Below, piece after piece: positions 1 to 8,308 of a stretch of DNA of 64,000 nucleotides (position 1 is its first letter; each line of letters starts with the position of its first letter). The position numbers and the translations under genes are program-made. Source of the DNA: Massilibacteroides vaginae. Its GTDB lineage: Bacteria > Bacteroidota > Bacteroidia > Bacteroidales > Tannerellaceae. The notes beneath the pieces were generated by a model, which did no database searches, was not told where the DNA came from, and worked only from the letters and a program-made list of their open reading frames with translations. The stretch spans positions 1,014,263 through 1,078,262 of the forward strand of contig NZ_FXDJ01000009.1 in the NCBI RefSeq assembly GCF_900178525.1. The letters are read 5' to 3'.

Positions 1-790
1 CTGAGGTCTGCTCTTTTACGCCACCAAAAGGATGACCTACCACAATAGCCGGATATTTTTTATTCACGTCAAAATTAGCCGGAAAGTACAGATTGCCTGC
101 CACGTTGTTGTTAAATCGGTTCGGGAAGGATATTTTTTCTACACGCACGCCATTAACCATTTCAGGAGCCTTTTTGCCGGAGCTTAACCCTCTTCTTTGC
201 AATAATTCATCGAGTACGACTTTAGCAGCTTCCGCGTTTTCTTTGCTTACGTTTACTTCAACAACAGCAATCATCTGCTGTAATTGGGCAGGAGTTACCC
301 CTACGTTGAGCGAGAGATTCATGTGTGAGTTTAGCATTGGTTCAGCACCGCCTATACCCATCAGTACCGCGACGGTTACCATTTCACGTTGAGCATACGT
401 CAATACATCACGCTCGAAAACATCAGCGAAAAGATGTTCTTTCAGGAATGTTTCTATTTCCGGGCTGAAACCGGCATAGCCTGCCGTGGCCCGTCCCTCG
501 GGCGGTGTAACACCCTGAAGTTCGGATAGAATATCTTTTCCACGCGTATACTTATCCCGGCTGTCGGTAATTGGCGACGCTTCACGCCCCATGTTATCGA
601 TAATACCCGATGCTTTTCGATTTTCCAGTACGGACATAAACGTTTGCAATCCGCGTAAACTACGGGGAAATCCGCTGTAAGCATACAAATGCACCAACAC
701 TTCCTTTATCTCGTTGACGGTTAATCCGGCTTCAAGTCCCGCGATGAGTTCCGGTTTCAACCTATCCAAATCTCCCTTTGCGGAGAAAGA
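1..790 (-). pseudogene. Carboxymuconolactone decarboxylase-like domain joined to alpha/beta hydrolase; start lost, runs off the window
   Basis: The minus-strand frame whose codons end at 761, 758 and so on is open to the window edge but has no plausible start codon. Read from about 783 downward it gives a CMD-family domain (AKGDLDRLKPEL, then VHLYAYSGFPRSLRGLQTFM) through about residue 190. It continues in frame into the N-terminus of a DLH/YcjY-like alpha/beta hydrolase (AGNLYFPANF, then YPAIVVGHPFGG), cut by the window start. CMD proteins of this type are usually free-standing, about 100 to 260 residues. Here the upstream end is joined out of frame to another hydrolase gene (762-1142). The family calls rest on motifs seen. 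That the region is a decayed chimera is inference. A sequencing frameshift in a genuine three-domain fusion is the alternative. Confidence 0.6.
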
Positions 791-1142
791 TAGTCTGAAA
801 CCCTTCACGTCCGTCGGGCGTTGTTTCCCAGGTTTTAGACGATTGCCCTGCCCCATGCAGGAAAACAAGCGGCAATTGCCTGGCTTTGTCGGGTATCTGG
901 TAAAACACATAAGCATGATCGCCATGATAGCTTTGTCCTTCGGGGTAAGGCTTGAAGTTATCAAAGTTTTCACCGGTATACGTACCCTCATTTTGAATTA
1001 CTTTTCCGCCAACGGCAAAACTACCCTGTTCTTTCACAATAAGTAGACCGTTTCCTGTTTCTTCTTGTTTTTGATTACTTGCCGAAAAAAAAAGGGCACC
1101 TGCCATAACTACCGTCATTATTACGCCATTCTTTTGCTTCAT
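762..1142 (-). pseudogene. Truncated alpha/beta hydrolase N-terminus
   Basis: A 126-residue frame begins MKQKNGVIMTVVMAGALFFS, a signal-peptide-like start. It then shows the opening strands of an alpha/beta hydrolase, with QLPLVFLHGAGQSSKTWE as the oxyanion-loop HGAG region and GREGFQTIFLRKG. It stops before any nucleophile elbow, so it cannot be a complete hydrolase (usual length 300 or more). Just before the stop the DNA switches to the carboxymuconolactone decarboxylase frame, as expected for an internal deletion with a one-base phase change near 783-815. A TAnnTTTG element lies upstream at 1178-1185, and the divergent AraC gene probably controlled it. The protein is likely non-functional. 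Confidence 0.65.
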
Positions 1143-1177
1143 CTCCTACAATTTTAAAAGTTTAAATTTTCAAGTTA

Positions 1178-1185
1178 CAAACTTA
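1178..1185 (-). promoter_or_regulatory. Bacteroidetes -7 element (TAAGTTTG) for the minus-strand hydrolase gene
   Basis: TAAGTTTG on the minus strand matches TAnnTTTG and lies 36 bp before the ATG at 1142. A TAGGAG run directly before the ATG is too close for ideal ribosome binding. No clear -33 TTTG is present, consistent with an activator-dependent promoter. Confidence 0.5.
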
Positions 1186-1215
1186 AGCTGAATAATACGC
1201 ACTGTAAATAGACAG

Positions 1216-1309
1216 ATTACGGATTCATCTACCTTTTTTACTGATTCGCATAGTATAGACAATCAGCGACATACACAAATTACGTTTTCTTCTACCTTTT
1301 TTACTGATT
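1216..1309. promoter_or_regulatory. Pair of 31-bp direct repeats 63 bp apart, probable AraC operator
   Basis: Copies at 1216-1246 and 1279-1309 match at 28 of 31 positions, including a perfect 19-bp core TCTACCTTTTTTACTGATT at 1228-1246 and 1291-1309. The start-to-start spacing is 63 bp, six helical turns, so both copies face the same side of the DNA. They sit between two divergent -7 elements (1178-1185 minus, 1346-1353 plus). AraC-family proteins typically bind such direct repeats. That the adjacent AraC protein binds here is inference. Confidence 0.6.
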
Positions 1310-1345
1310 TACAACAGCAGATGAGAAACTTTAAACAAGAAGCCC

Positions 1346-1353
1346 TATTTTTG
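1346..1353 (+). promoter_or_regulatory. -7 element (TATTTTTG) upstream of the AraC gene
   Basis: TATTTTTG matches TAnnTTTG and ends 22 bp before the ATG at 1376. The second copy of the direct repeat ends 36 bp upstream of it, a position suited to autoregulation. Confidence 0.45.
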
Positions 1354-1375
1354 TTCTATCTAAAAATCAGAAAAT

Positions 1376-2320
1376 ATGAGCGAAATATTGAATTTTGATA
1401 CGATACACGATTACAATAGTTTTCTCGGAATAGAAACATGGCATCCTTTGATCAGCTCCATCGACTTCACAACAGTCACCAAAGAGTTTCATCATATCCG
1501 CAAAAGATATGGTTTCTATTTTGTTTTTCTGAAAGATGTAAAATGCGGCGATTTGATCTATGGTCGGCATACCTACGATTACCAGGAAGGTACGCTTGTG
1601 TTCATTGCTCCGGGACAAGTGGCCGGTAAAGATGATACGGGCGAAACGTTCAAAATGCAGGGCTGGGGATTATGTTTTCATCCGGACTTGCTTCGGGGAG
1701 CATTGCTTGGGCAGAAGATGAATGATTATTCCTTCTTCTCTTATGAATCGAACGAGTCCTTACACATGTCTGAACGCGAGCGACAGATTATTGTGAATTG
1801 TTTTAAGGAAATAAAAGACGAACTGACTCATTCTATCGACAAACACAGCAAATCCATCATCACGGCAAACATCGAAGTTTTTCTAAATCATTGCATGCGC
1901 TTTTATGACCGTCAGTTTATAACACGTGAGAATGTGAATAAAGACGTACTTTCAAGGTTTGAAAAACTACTGAATGGTTACTACGATTCGGAAAAACCGC
2001 AACTGATCGGCTTACCTTCGGTACAATATTTCGCGGATGAATTGCATTTTTCGGCCAATTATTTTGGAGATCTGATAAAGAAAGAAACCGGAAAATCGGC
2101 TCAGGAGTATATTCAGATAAAGGTAATAGAAAAAGCAAAAAACAAATTGTACTATCCGGACAAGTCAATAAATGAAATTGCTTACGAATTAGGATTTAAA
2201 TATCCGCATCATTTCAGCAGGATGTTTAAGAAACTTGTAGGCAATTCGCCAACCGATTACAGGCTGACAAAAAAGACCCGCGAGACTCAAAAATCCGGAA
2301 ATAATTCCCGCTTTTTTTAG
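1376..2320 (+). CDS. AraC-family transcriptional regulator
   Basis: A 314-residue cytoplasmic protein with no signal peptide. The first ~190 residues form a cupin-type sensing domain of the AraC family (GTLVFIAPGQVAG around residues 77-89). The last ~95 residues are the double helix-turn-helix: helix set one at YFADELHFSANYFGDLIKKE, set two at SINEIAYELGFKYPHHFSRM, followed by the typical NSPTDYR. The C-terminus carries a basic tail. It is divergent from the broken hydrolase/CMD genes, and paired 31-bp repeats lie between them, so it most likely controlled that operon and itself. Similar regulators often sit beside small oxidoreductase and CMD genes. With the target decayed it may be an orphan. 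The effector is unknown. Confidence 0.9.
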   Translation: MSEILNFDTIHDYNSFLGIETWHPLISSIDFTTVTKEFHHIRKRYGFYFVFLKDVKCGDLIYGRHTYDYQEGTLVFIAPGQVAGKDDTGETFKMQGWGLCFHPDLLRGALLGQKMNDYSFFSYESNESLHMSERERQIIVNCFKEIKDELTHSIDKHSKSIITANIEVFLNHCMRFYDRQFITRENVNKDVLSRFEKLLNGYYDSEKPQLIGLPSVQYFADELHFSANYFGDLIKKETGKSAQEYIQIKVIEKAKNKLYYPDKSINEIAYELGFKYPHHFSRMFKKLVGNSPTDYRLTKKTRETQKSGNNSRFF

Positions 2321-2367
2321 CTAAAAACCAAGGATAAAACCTCCATTTTAAGCCATCCTGTATAGTG

Positions 2368-2450
2368 CTGATAATCAGCACATAAAACACCGCTAAAAAC
2401 ATAAAGGTTATTTTTCCAAAAATAAAGGATATATTTTTTTCGTATAGTAT
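2368..2450 (+). repeat. Dispersed intergenic repeat, copy A, with 21-bp-phased ATAAAGG units
   Basis: This lies between the convergent AraC and S46 genes. It starts with a near-palindrome (GTGCTGATAATCAGCAC, 2365-2381). ATAAAGG units then begin at 2401 and 2422, exactly 21 bp apart, separated by a T-run and A-run, and TATAGTA follows. The first 40 bases (from 2368) match 32 of 40 positions of copy B at 49735. The function is unknown. Confidence 0.6.
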
Positions 2451-2458
2451 TATAAAAA

Positions 2459-2485
2459 AAGGACGCCTATTTTTCGGACGTCCTT
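2459..2485 (-). terminator. Rho-independent terminator of the S46 peptidase operon
   Basis: A 7-bp stem AAGGACG (2459-2465) pairs with CGTCCTT (2479-2485). On the minus strand a TTTTTT run follows immediately, and the peptidase stop codon lies 24 bp upstream. It may also stop transcription arriving from the AraC gene. Confidence 0.75.
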
Positions 2486-2508
2486 CGTTATTTTGAGGAT
2501 TGAAATGT

Positions 2509-4641
2509 TTATTTCACCAATTTGAGTTCTTCAATAATGCGTGGGCATTTTCCCCATTTGTCGATGATGAACAATGCGTAACGGATATCAACGGCAATAC
2601 AACGTTGAAGGTCCGGTTCGAAAGCGATGTCACCGCTCATTGCTTCCCAGTTTCCATCAAATGCCAAACCAATCACACAACCGTTTTTATCGAAAACAGG
2701 ACTGCCTGAGTTTCCTCCGGTGATGTCGTTGTTTGACAGGAAGCAAAGATTCATTGTTCCGTCGGCATTACCATATTGTCCGAAGTCTTTCGAGCGGATC
2801 AGATCCAGAATATCTTTCTGCACCCAAAACTCTGTGCTGTTGGGGTCTTCTTTTTCAAGAATACCTTTGTCGGTAGCATAATAATCATACCATGCCGCGT
2901 CGTAAGGGCGGTATCCGCCAATCGAACCATAGCTCAAACGCATCGTGAAGTTGGCATCCGAAGAAAGCGCTTTTTCCGGATACATTTCTTTCAGTCCGGC
3001 AAAGTATAGGCGTTCACCTTTCGCGATATCAAACTGCGATTCACCCATGAACTGCTGAAGTTCAAACAGGGAGATCATAGAAGAAAGACTCAATTCTGCC
3101 GCAGGGTCATTTTTCAATTTAGCATATTGTTTCGGGTCTTTCAACATAGTCTCTACACTTTCGTAGGTTGAAAGTTTTGTTTTCTTGAATAAGTCTGCCG
3201 CATATTTAGCGTAGTTACCCTTATATTTTTTGTCAATTTTCGGGAATACATCCGGAAGATAACGAGCCGGAACACGGTTTTTTACCTCCTGCATCATCGC
3301 TGCTAATACATGCTGGTCCAGCGTAGGCTCATAATCCTTAAAGAAACCGCGAATACGGTCTTCTAAGAAAACATTCAGCTCTTCAAGTGTAGAACCCTTC
3401 ATATCAAAGCTCTGAACCATACGAGCCAGGCGAACAATTTCCGCACCACTCATAAAGGCTTCAGAAAGGTAGGTATACACCTCGCGGTATTCGTTGGTAG
3501 AAGTATATCCTTTTTCCAACAGATTCATTACATCTCCATATTCGCCTTTGCGTTCGGCATTCTCGTTTGCCCATTTTGAAAAAGCGGCTTCTTCTTCTTG
3601 CTTACGACCAATCACGTTCAGGTTAGCCAATCCACGGTTCATACCGATTGAGTTTTTCCAATAGTTTGAGCTTCCGGCATATTTTGAAGCGTACTTGATA
3701 CGTACGGCATCGCTTGCGTTCATCGCGTCTTTCCAGATGGCTTGTTTTACTTCACGCACATTGATACGAGGCACATTGCTGTGACTGATGCGTTGTTGCA
3801 CACCCCATGAAGAAAGGTAGCGGTCTGTGCTTCCCGGAAAACCGATCGTCATCGCATAGTCTTTATCCTGGTATCCGGCAATAGAAACTTCGGCCACGAA
3901 CTTCGGCGTGTATGGTTTATTATTCTTGTCATACCCAGCCGGTTTGTTTTCTGTATTGGCATATACACGGAACACCGAGAAGTCTCCCGTATGGCGTGGC
4001 CACATCCAGTTGTCTGTATCACCACCAAATTTACCCACGGAACTGGGAGGAGCGAATGTAAGACGAACATCACGGAACACATCATATACCACTAAAAAGT
4101 ATTTATTGTTATTATAAAAGGGAATCACATCGGCCGTTAAAAACTCATTTTCACCGATTGAATCACAAATAGCCTTACCGATTGAATCGGCGGCTGCTAA
4201 GCGCAAATGTTCTTCGTCGATGGATGAGATCTGTGCAAGGATACGCTCAGAAACATCAACCGTTTCACGCAGATAACGCACGGAAAGTCCCGGAACAGGC
4301 AGTTCCTCTTCTTTCGTTTGAGACACAAAACCATCCTTCAGATAGTCATGATCCACACTACTTAATTGCTGTATCGCTCCGAATCCGCAATGATGGTTTG
4401 TAAACACCAATCCTTCTTCCGATACGGTAATTCCCGTACAACCTCCTCCAAATATCACCACCGCATCGGTTATGGAAGGACCTGTTTCGCTATACAGCTG
4501 CTCGTAAGAAGGAGTAAATCCCAATTCCTTCATACGATCCAGATTCTGTTTGTTTAATTCTTTAATTACCCACATACCCTCATCGGCATGTATCTGACCA
4601 ATCCCGATTAACAGTAACACTACTGCCCACAACTTCTTCAT
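2509..4641 (-). CDS. S46-family dipeptidyl-peptidase, DPP7-like
   Basis: A periplasmic serine exopeptidase that removes dipeptides from the N-terminus of peptides, feeding amino-acid catabolism. The chosen start, MKKLWAVVLLLIGIGQIHA, gives a clean signal peptide. In-frame upstream Met codons up to 4677 would only add a hydrophilic tail. The chymotrypsin-like triad is visible as FTNHHCGFG (His), GGDTDNWMWPRH (Asp) and ITGGNSGSP (Ser, near the C-terminus). The C-terminal pocket reads LAFDGNWEAMSGD. Gly in FDGNW is the DPP7 state; DPP11, which prefers Asp/Glu, has Arg there. A broad, hydrophobic P1 preference is therefore predicted. Length is about 710 residues, normal for the family. It is the last gene of a probable ruvB-flippase-S46 operon and is followed by a strong terminator. 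Confidence 0.93.
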   Translation of the reverse strand: MKKLWAVVLLLIGIGQIHADEGMWVIKELNKQNLDRMKELGFTPSYEQLYSETGPSITDAVVIFGGGCTGITVSEEGLVFTNHHCGFGAIQQLSSVDHDYLKDGFVSQTKEEELPVPGLSVRYLRETVDVSERILAQISSIDEEHLRLAAADSIGKAICDSIGENEFLTADVIPFYNNNKYFLVVYDVFRDVRLTFAPPSSVGKFGGDTDNWMWPRHTGDFSVFRVYANTENKPAGYDKNNKPYTPKFVAEVSIAGYQDKDYAMTIGFPGSTDRYLSSWGVQQRISHSNVPRINVREVKQAIWKDAMNASDAVRIKYASKYAGSSNYWKNSIGMNRGLANLNVIGRKQEEEAAFSKWANENAERKGEYGDVMNLLEKGYTSTNEYREVYTYLSEAFMSGAEIVRLARMVQSFDMKGSTLEELNVFLEDRIRGFFKDYEPTLDQHVLAAMMQEVKNRVPARYLPDVFPKIDKKYKGNYAKYAADLFKKTKLSTYESVETMLKDPKQYAKLKNDPAAELSLSSMISLFELQQFMGESQFDIAKGERLYFAGLKEMYPEKALSSDANFTMRLSYGSIGGYRPYDAAWYDYYATDKGILEKEDPNSTEFWVQKDILDLIRSKDFGQYGNADGTMNLCFLSNNDITGGNSGSPVFDKNGCVIGLAFDGNWEAMSGDIAFEPDLQRCIAVDIRYALFIIDKWGKCPRIIEELKLVK

Positions 4642-4683
4642 AAACATCAATTCATTTTTATATTTATACAAATTCAATAATTC

Positions 4684-6177
4684 TTATTTCACGAAACGCC
4701 CGATATAAGGAAGTTCTTTCAATGGTAAATCCCTTTTTATAATAAAGCTTATATATAAGACGAGTAAAATCGTACGATACCCTAAACGCAACACCTCAGA
4801 TTTAATATCCGGTAACATTCCCGCCGCGAAGAACACCGCCGCCACCAGTACATAAATCGCCGCGGATTTCAAATCATAGTTAACAGGATACTTCTTTTGC
4901 CCAACAAAATAGGATAAAAACATCATCACTAAGTTGCACACAAACGATGCCCAGGCACAAGCCATAAATCCATATACGGGAACGAAAGTAAAAATGATCG
5001 CGACCGTAATTACACAACCTATAAGGGAAAAATAGGCTCCCCATTGCGTCTGATCCGTCAGTTTATACCACAAGGAAAGATTAAAATAGATACCGAAAAA
5101 CAATTCGCCAAGCATAATGATAGGCACTACCTTCAGGCCGGGGTAGTATTCCGGCACAACGAAATATTTCAATATATCTAAATAGAACATCACTCCCAGA
5201 AAAATCAATAAGGCGAAGATGATAAAATATTTCATCGCCTCGGAGTAGGCCTTACGGTTGTCTTCTCCCTTATTCTTAGAAAATATAAACGGCTCGTAAG
5301 CATACCTGAATGCCTGAATGAACATCACCATCACAACCGCTATCTTAAAGCACGCGCCATAAATACCCAATTGCTCGTTGGCATAGTCTCTGTCGTCAAA
5401 CAGAAATGGGAATACTATTTTATCTATCGATTGATTCAATATCCCCGCTAATCCGAGAATCAGAATAGGGAATGAATAGTTCAGCATACGTTTCAGTAAA
5501 ACAAAGTCCGGTTTTATACCGACGCAGACTTTTATCTCCGGAAGAAGCAGCAGGAATGTTACTACCGATGTCACCACGTTGGCCACAAAAATATAACCAA
5601 CTCCGTAATCAGGCACATAACACCAACTGATTAACGCTGGAGCATGCGCCATTAACCACGGACAAACAACCAGAAAGAGCAGGTTAAGAAAGATATTCAG
5701 AAATATGCCGAGCAACTTGATTCCGGCAAAACGGAAAGGTCGCTTCTGATAGCGTAGGTAAGCAAAAGGAATACTACTGATCGCATCCAACACAAGAATA
5801 ACACCAAACATAAGAATATATTCGGGTGTTTGTATGTAGCCCAGCCAATCGCTGATAGGCGTTAGGAAAAGAACTATTCCAAGAATGAATATAAGTGAGG
5901 TAGTAGTAATACTAAACAAGGTAGTCGCGTAAACCCCTGCGGGATTTTCGTCCTCTTTGTTGATGAAACGAAAAAAGCCCGTCTCCATTCCATAAGTAAG
6001 CAACACCAACACCAAAGCTACCCAGCCATACAGGTTCGTTACAATACCATAATCGGCCGGCTCAGCAAGGACACGAACATACATCGGAACAAGCAACCAG
6101 TTCAGAAACCGCCCGATAATACTGCTTAATCCATATACGGCGGTCTCTTTCGCGAGCCGCTTTATTCCTCCTGCCAT
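4684..6177 (-). CDS. Polysaccharide/lipid-linked oligosaccharide flippase (MOP superfamily)
   Basis: A 497-residue inner-membrane protein almost entirely made of hydrophobic helices, about 12 to 14 in all. It starts MAGGIKRLAKETAVYGLSS, the typical N-terminus of Wzx-type flippases, with the cytoplasmic basic segment before helix 1. An FGGYF-free central loop and the KNKGEDNRKAYSEAMKYF loop match the family pattern of a charged mid-protein linker. It would flip undecaprenyl-linked sugar repeats across the inner membrane. No glycosyltransferases are nearby, so the substrate cannot be inferred. It follows ruvB by 3 bp and is probably cotranscribed with it. Confident at superfamily level only. 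Confidence 0.88.
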   Translation of the reverse strand: MAGGIKRLAKETAVYGLSSIIGRFLNWLLVPMYVRVLAEPADYGIVTNLYGWVALVLVLLTYGMETGFFRFINKEDENPAGVYATTLFSITTTSLIFILGIVLFLTPISDWLGYIQTPEYILMFGVILVLDAISSIPFAYLRYQKRPFRFAGIKLLGIFLNIFLNLLFLVVCPWLMAHAPALISWCYVPDYGVGYIFVANVVTSVVTFLLLLPEIKVCVGIKPDFVLLKRMLNYSFPILILGLAGILNQSIDKIVFPFLFDDRDYANEQLGIYGACFKIAVVMVMFIQAFRYAYEPFIFSKNKGEDNRKAYSEAMKYFIIFALLIFLGVMFYLDILKYFVVPEYYPGLKVVPIIMLGELFFGIYFNLSLWYKLTDQTQWGAYFSLIGCVITVAIIFTFVPVYGFMACAWASFVCNLVMMFLSYFVGQKKYPVNYDLKSAAIYVLVAAVFFAAGMLPDIKSEVLRLGYRTILLVLYISFIIKRDLPLKELPYIGRFVK

Positions 6178-6180
6178 AAT

Positions 6181-7206
6181 CTAATCGAATAAAAAGCCTT
6201 GCTCGCCCTGTCTTTTACGTCCCAGATGGGTATAAGCAAGTTCCGTAACTTCTCGCCCCCGTGGTGTGCGTTTAATAAATCCTTCTTTAATCAAGAAGGG
6301 TTCATATACCTCTTCCAATGTTCCGGGGTCTTCTCCGAGTGCTGTCGCAATCGTGGTTAATCCTACCGGACCGCCACCAAACTTATCTATAATTGTTGTT
6401 AGTAGTTTGTTGTCTACCTGATCCAATCCGTAGCGATCGATATTCAGTGCTTCAAGCGAGAAACAGGCAATTGCTTTATCAATCTCTCCATTTCCTTTTA
6501 CCTGAGCAAAGTCGCGTACACGACGCAACAAAGCATTCGCGATACGAGGCGTCCCTCTACTACGGGATGCGATTTCTTTTGCCGCGCTGAGTTCACATTT
6601 GACGTTCAATATTGCCGCACTGCGAAGTACAATCTTCGTCAGGGTTTCCATGTCGTAATACTCCAGGTGCATATTGATTCCAAAACGGGCCCGCAAAGGA
6701 CTGGTAAGCAATCCGCTACGGGTAGTAGCTCCTACAAGTGTAAACGGAGACAGATCAATTTGAATAGAACGCGCACTTGGTCCTTTATCAATCATAATAT
6801 CGATCCGGTAATCTTCCATCGCCGAATAAAGGTATTCCTCCACAATGGGACTTAGGCGGTGTATCTCGTCAATGAAAAGCACATCGTTCTCCTCCAGTGA
6901 AGTAAGCACACCGGCCAGATCTCCGGGTTTATCGAGTACCGGACCTGAGGTAACTTTAAAGCCTACGCCCAGTTCATTTGCAATAATATTGGATAGTGTA
7001 GTTTTTCCTAATCCGGGAGGACCATGCAGAAGAACATGATCCAACGCTTCCTTACGCATACGAGCAGCCATGACAAATACTTTCAGATTTTCAACCACCT
7101 TTAACTGTCCGCTAAAGTCGAAAAAAGAAAGCGGCCGAAGTGCATTTTCGTACTCCCGTTCATTTTCCATCACTTTAGGCTCTCTTATATCGAATTCGTC
7201 ATCCAT
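6181..7206 (-). CDS. ruvB: Holliday junction branch-migration helicase RuvB
   Basis: The hexameric AAA+ motor that, with RuvA, drives branch migration of Holliday junctions during recombination and repair. At 341 residues it is full length. Walker [10 protein letters not shown] is at about 62-70, Walker [10 protein letters not shown] at about 109-117, and sensor 1 is in LVGATTRSG. The C-terminal winged-helix domain ends in [20 protein letters not shown], which is highly diagnostic. It is the first gene of a run with a flippase (3 bp) and an S46 peptidase. A TAACTTTG element lies 18 bp upstream of the start. Confidence 0.98.
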   Translation of the reverse strand: MDDEFDIREPKVMENEREYENALRPLSFFDFSGQLKVVENLKVFVMAARMRKEALDHVLLHGPPGLGKTTLSNIIANELGVGFKVTSGPVLDKPGDLAGVLTSLEENDVLFIDEIHRLSPIVEEYLYSAMEDYRIDIMIDKGPSARSIQIDLSPFTLVGATTRSGLLTSPLRARFGINMHLEYYDMETLTKIVLRSAAILNVKCELSAAKEIASRSRGTPRIANALLRRVRDFAQVKGNGEIDKAIACFSLEALNIDRYGLDQVDNKLLTTIIDKFGGGPVGLTTIATALGEDPGTLEEVYEPFLIKEGFIKRTPRGREVTELAYTHLGRKRQGEQGFLFD

Positions 7207-7224
7207 TCCTCAGTATTTAACTTG

Positions 7225-7232
7225 CAAAGTTA
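7225..7232 (-). promoter_or_regulatory. -7 element (TAACTTTG) of ruvB
   Basis: This is a TAnnTTTG match on the minus strand, 18 bp from the ruvB ATG. It predicts a very short leader. No convincing -33 TTTG is seen. Confidence 0.5.
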
Positions 7233-7409
7233 ATAATATACGGGATAACGTAAACACCTTACTTCCAAATAATAAATAAACCTATTCAGGAAAATTAGGA
7301 ATAAATTGATCATCCGGAGCGTGCCGAAAGATATCAATTTAGGCAGGCTAAGAACCATCGGCAGGATCAGGATGAACGAAAATACATCCTGTCGGATAAA
7401 GAAATACAA

Positions 7410-8045
7410 TTACTTTCTTCCGAAATCCGCGGGTATCTCTCCCCAGAATTCAGTTTCCCATTTTATGATCCGGGTGGTGTAGGTATTTGTGTTAAGCCAT
7501 TTCTCAGCCCGTTCGATAAGTTCAAAGATAGGCTCATTAGCGGGTTCGCGTTCGAGAAGCGTTTTGCACTTTTTCTTTTGTACCCATATAATCGCGTTAC
7601 GACTATCGGAGTATATCGGGAGATCACTATTTTTTTGTTTCAGGAAAGCAAGTCCATGTACAAGCGCCAGAAACTCACCAATATTATTTGTTCCCTTTTT
7701 AAACGGACCTATACGAAAAATCTCCTGCTTGGTTGCGGTATAAACACCCCGGTATTCCATATCACCCGGATTACCACTGCATGCGGCATCAACAGATAAA
7801 CTATGATTGATGGGTTTGCCAACAGAAAAACGATCGGGTTTGGATTGCGCGGATTTCTGATAAGGGCGGGATTTTACATATTCATCGTGTCCTCTTTCCA
7901 AAGCAGCCACAGCCTCTTCGCGGTTCTCGAAGGATTTATACTTGGCTCCATCCTGCCCCTCAACCTGCATCTTACATTCAGCCCAGTTATCATATATCCC
8001 CGGATTGAGCCCTTTCCAAACCACGTAATACTTCCCTTTTGCCAT
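7410..8045 (-). CDS. rnhA: Ribonuclease H type 1 with N-terminal hybrid-binding domain
   Basis: It degrades the RNA strand of RNA-DNA hybrids such as R-loops and primers. Residues 5-50 form the RNase H1 hybrid-binding (viroplasmin-like) domain: YYVVWKGLNPGIYDNWAECK, then KYKSFENREEAVAAL. The catalytic domain begins near residue 80. The four acidic metal ligands are visible as D86 (SVDAACSGNPG), E124 (NIGEFLAL), D147 (IYSDSRNAI) and D207 (IPADFG). At 211 residues it has normal length for the Bacteroidetes HBD-containing form. It is monocistronic, with a TAAGTTTG promoter element 23 bp upstream of the ATG and a 200-bp gap to ruvB. Confidence 0.93.
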   Translation of the reverse strand: MAKGKYYVVWKGLNPGIYDNWAECKMQVEGQDGAKYKSFENREEAVAALERGHDEYVKSRPYQKSAQSKPDRFSVGKPINHSLSVDAACSGNPGDMEYRGVYTATKQEIFRIGPFKKGTNNIGEFLALVHGLAFLKQKNSDLPIYSDSRNAIIWVQKKKCKTLLEREPANEPIFELIERAEKWLNTNTYTTRIIKWETEFWGEIPADFGRK

Positions 8046-8067
8046 CTCTCTTTTTACTATTTAAATA

Positions 8068-8075
8068 CAAACTTA
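8068..8075 (-). promoter_or_regulatory. -7 element (TAAGTTTG) of the RNase H gene
   Basis: A TAnnTTTG match on the minus strand, 23 bp before the start codon. The same octamer serves as the presumed -7 of mutS at 52501-52508. Confidence 0.5.
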
Positions 8076-8225
8076 CAAGAAAAACATGGAAGATGGGTAA
8101 AATGAGATCAGTTAGAGGTAAATCGATCGGATTAAAAGAGGGCGAATTTTCAAACATATAGTATTGCAAAAAAACACCCTCCATTTCAGCATAGAATTTG
8201 AATTGTTAATTTGTTAGACGCAACA

Positions 8226-8287
8226 TAAGGGTCAACCGGAAATTCCACTTGACCCTTAAGTTGGCTATATAAAAGTGTTTGACTTTT
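8226..8287 (-). terminator. Two hairpins downstream of the PUL1 GH88 gene
   Basis: Reading from the GH88 stop (8309), the first hairpin is AAAAGT (8271-8276) with ACTTTT (8282-8287). The second is a perfect 10-bp stem TAAGGGTCAA (8226-8235) with TTGACCCTTA (8249-8258). Neither has a long U-run. They probably end the PUL1 operon or protect its 3' end. The remainder of 8046-8308 shows no gene. Confidence 0.45.
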
Positions 8288-8308
8288 ACTGCATATTGGT
8301 TAATTCAA

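Noticed and set aside
1187-1375. Tandem repeats as a possible CRISPR array
   Set aside because: There are only two copies 63 bp apart, in a divergent promoter region, and no cas genes in the window.
8226-8258. Perfect 10-bp inverted repeat as an IS end or attachment site
   Set aside because: There is no second copy, duplication or recombinase gene nearby. Its position after the PUL1 operon fits a 3' hairpin.
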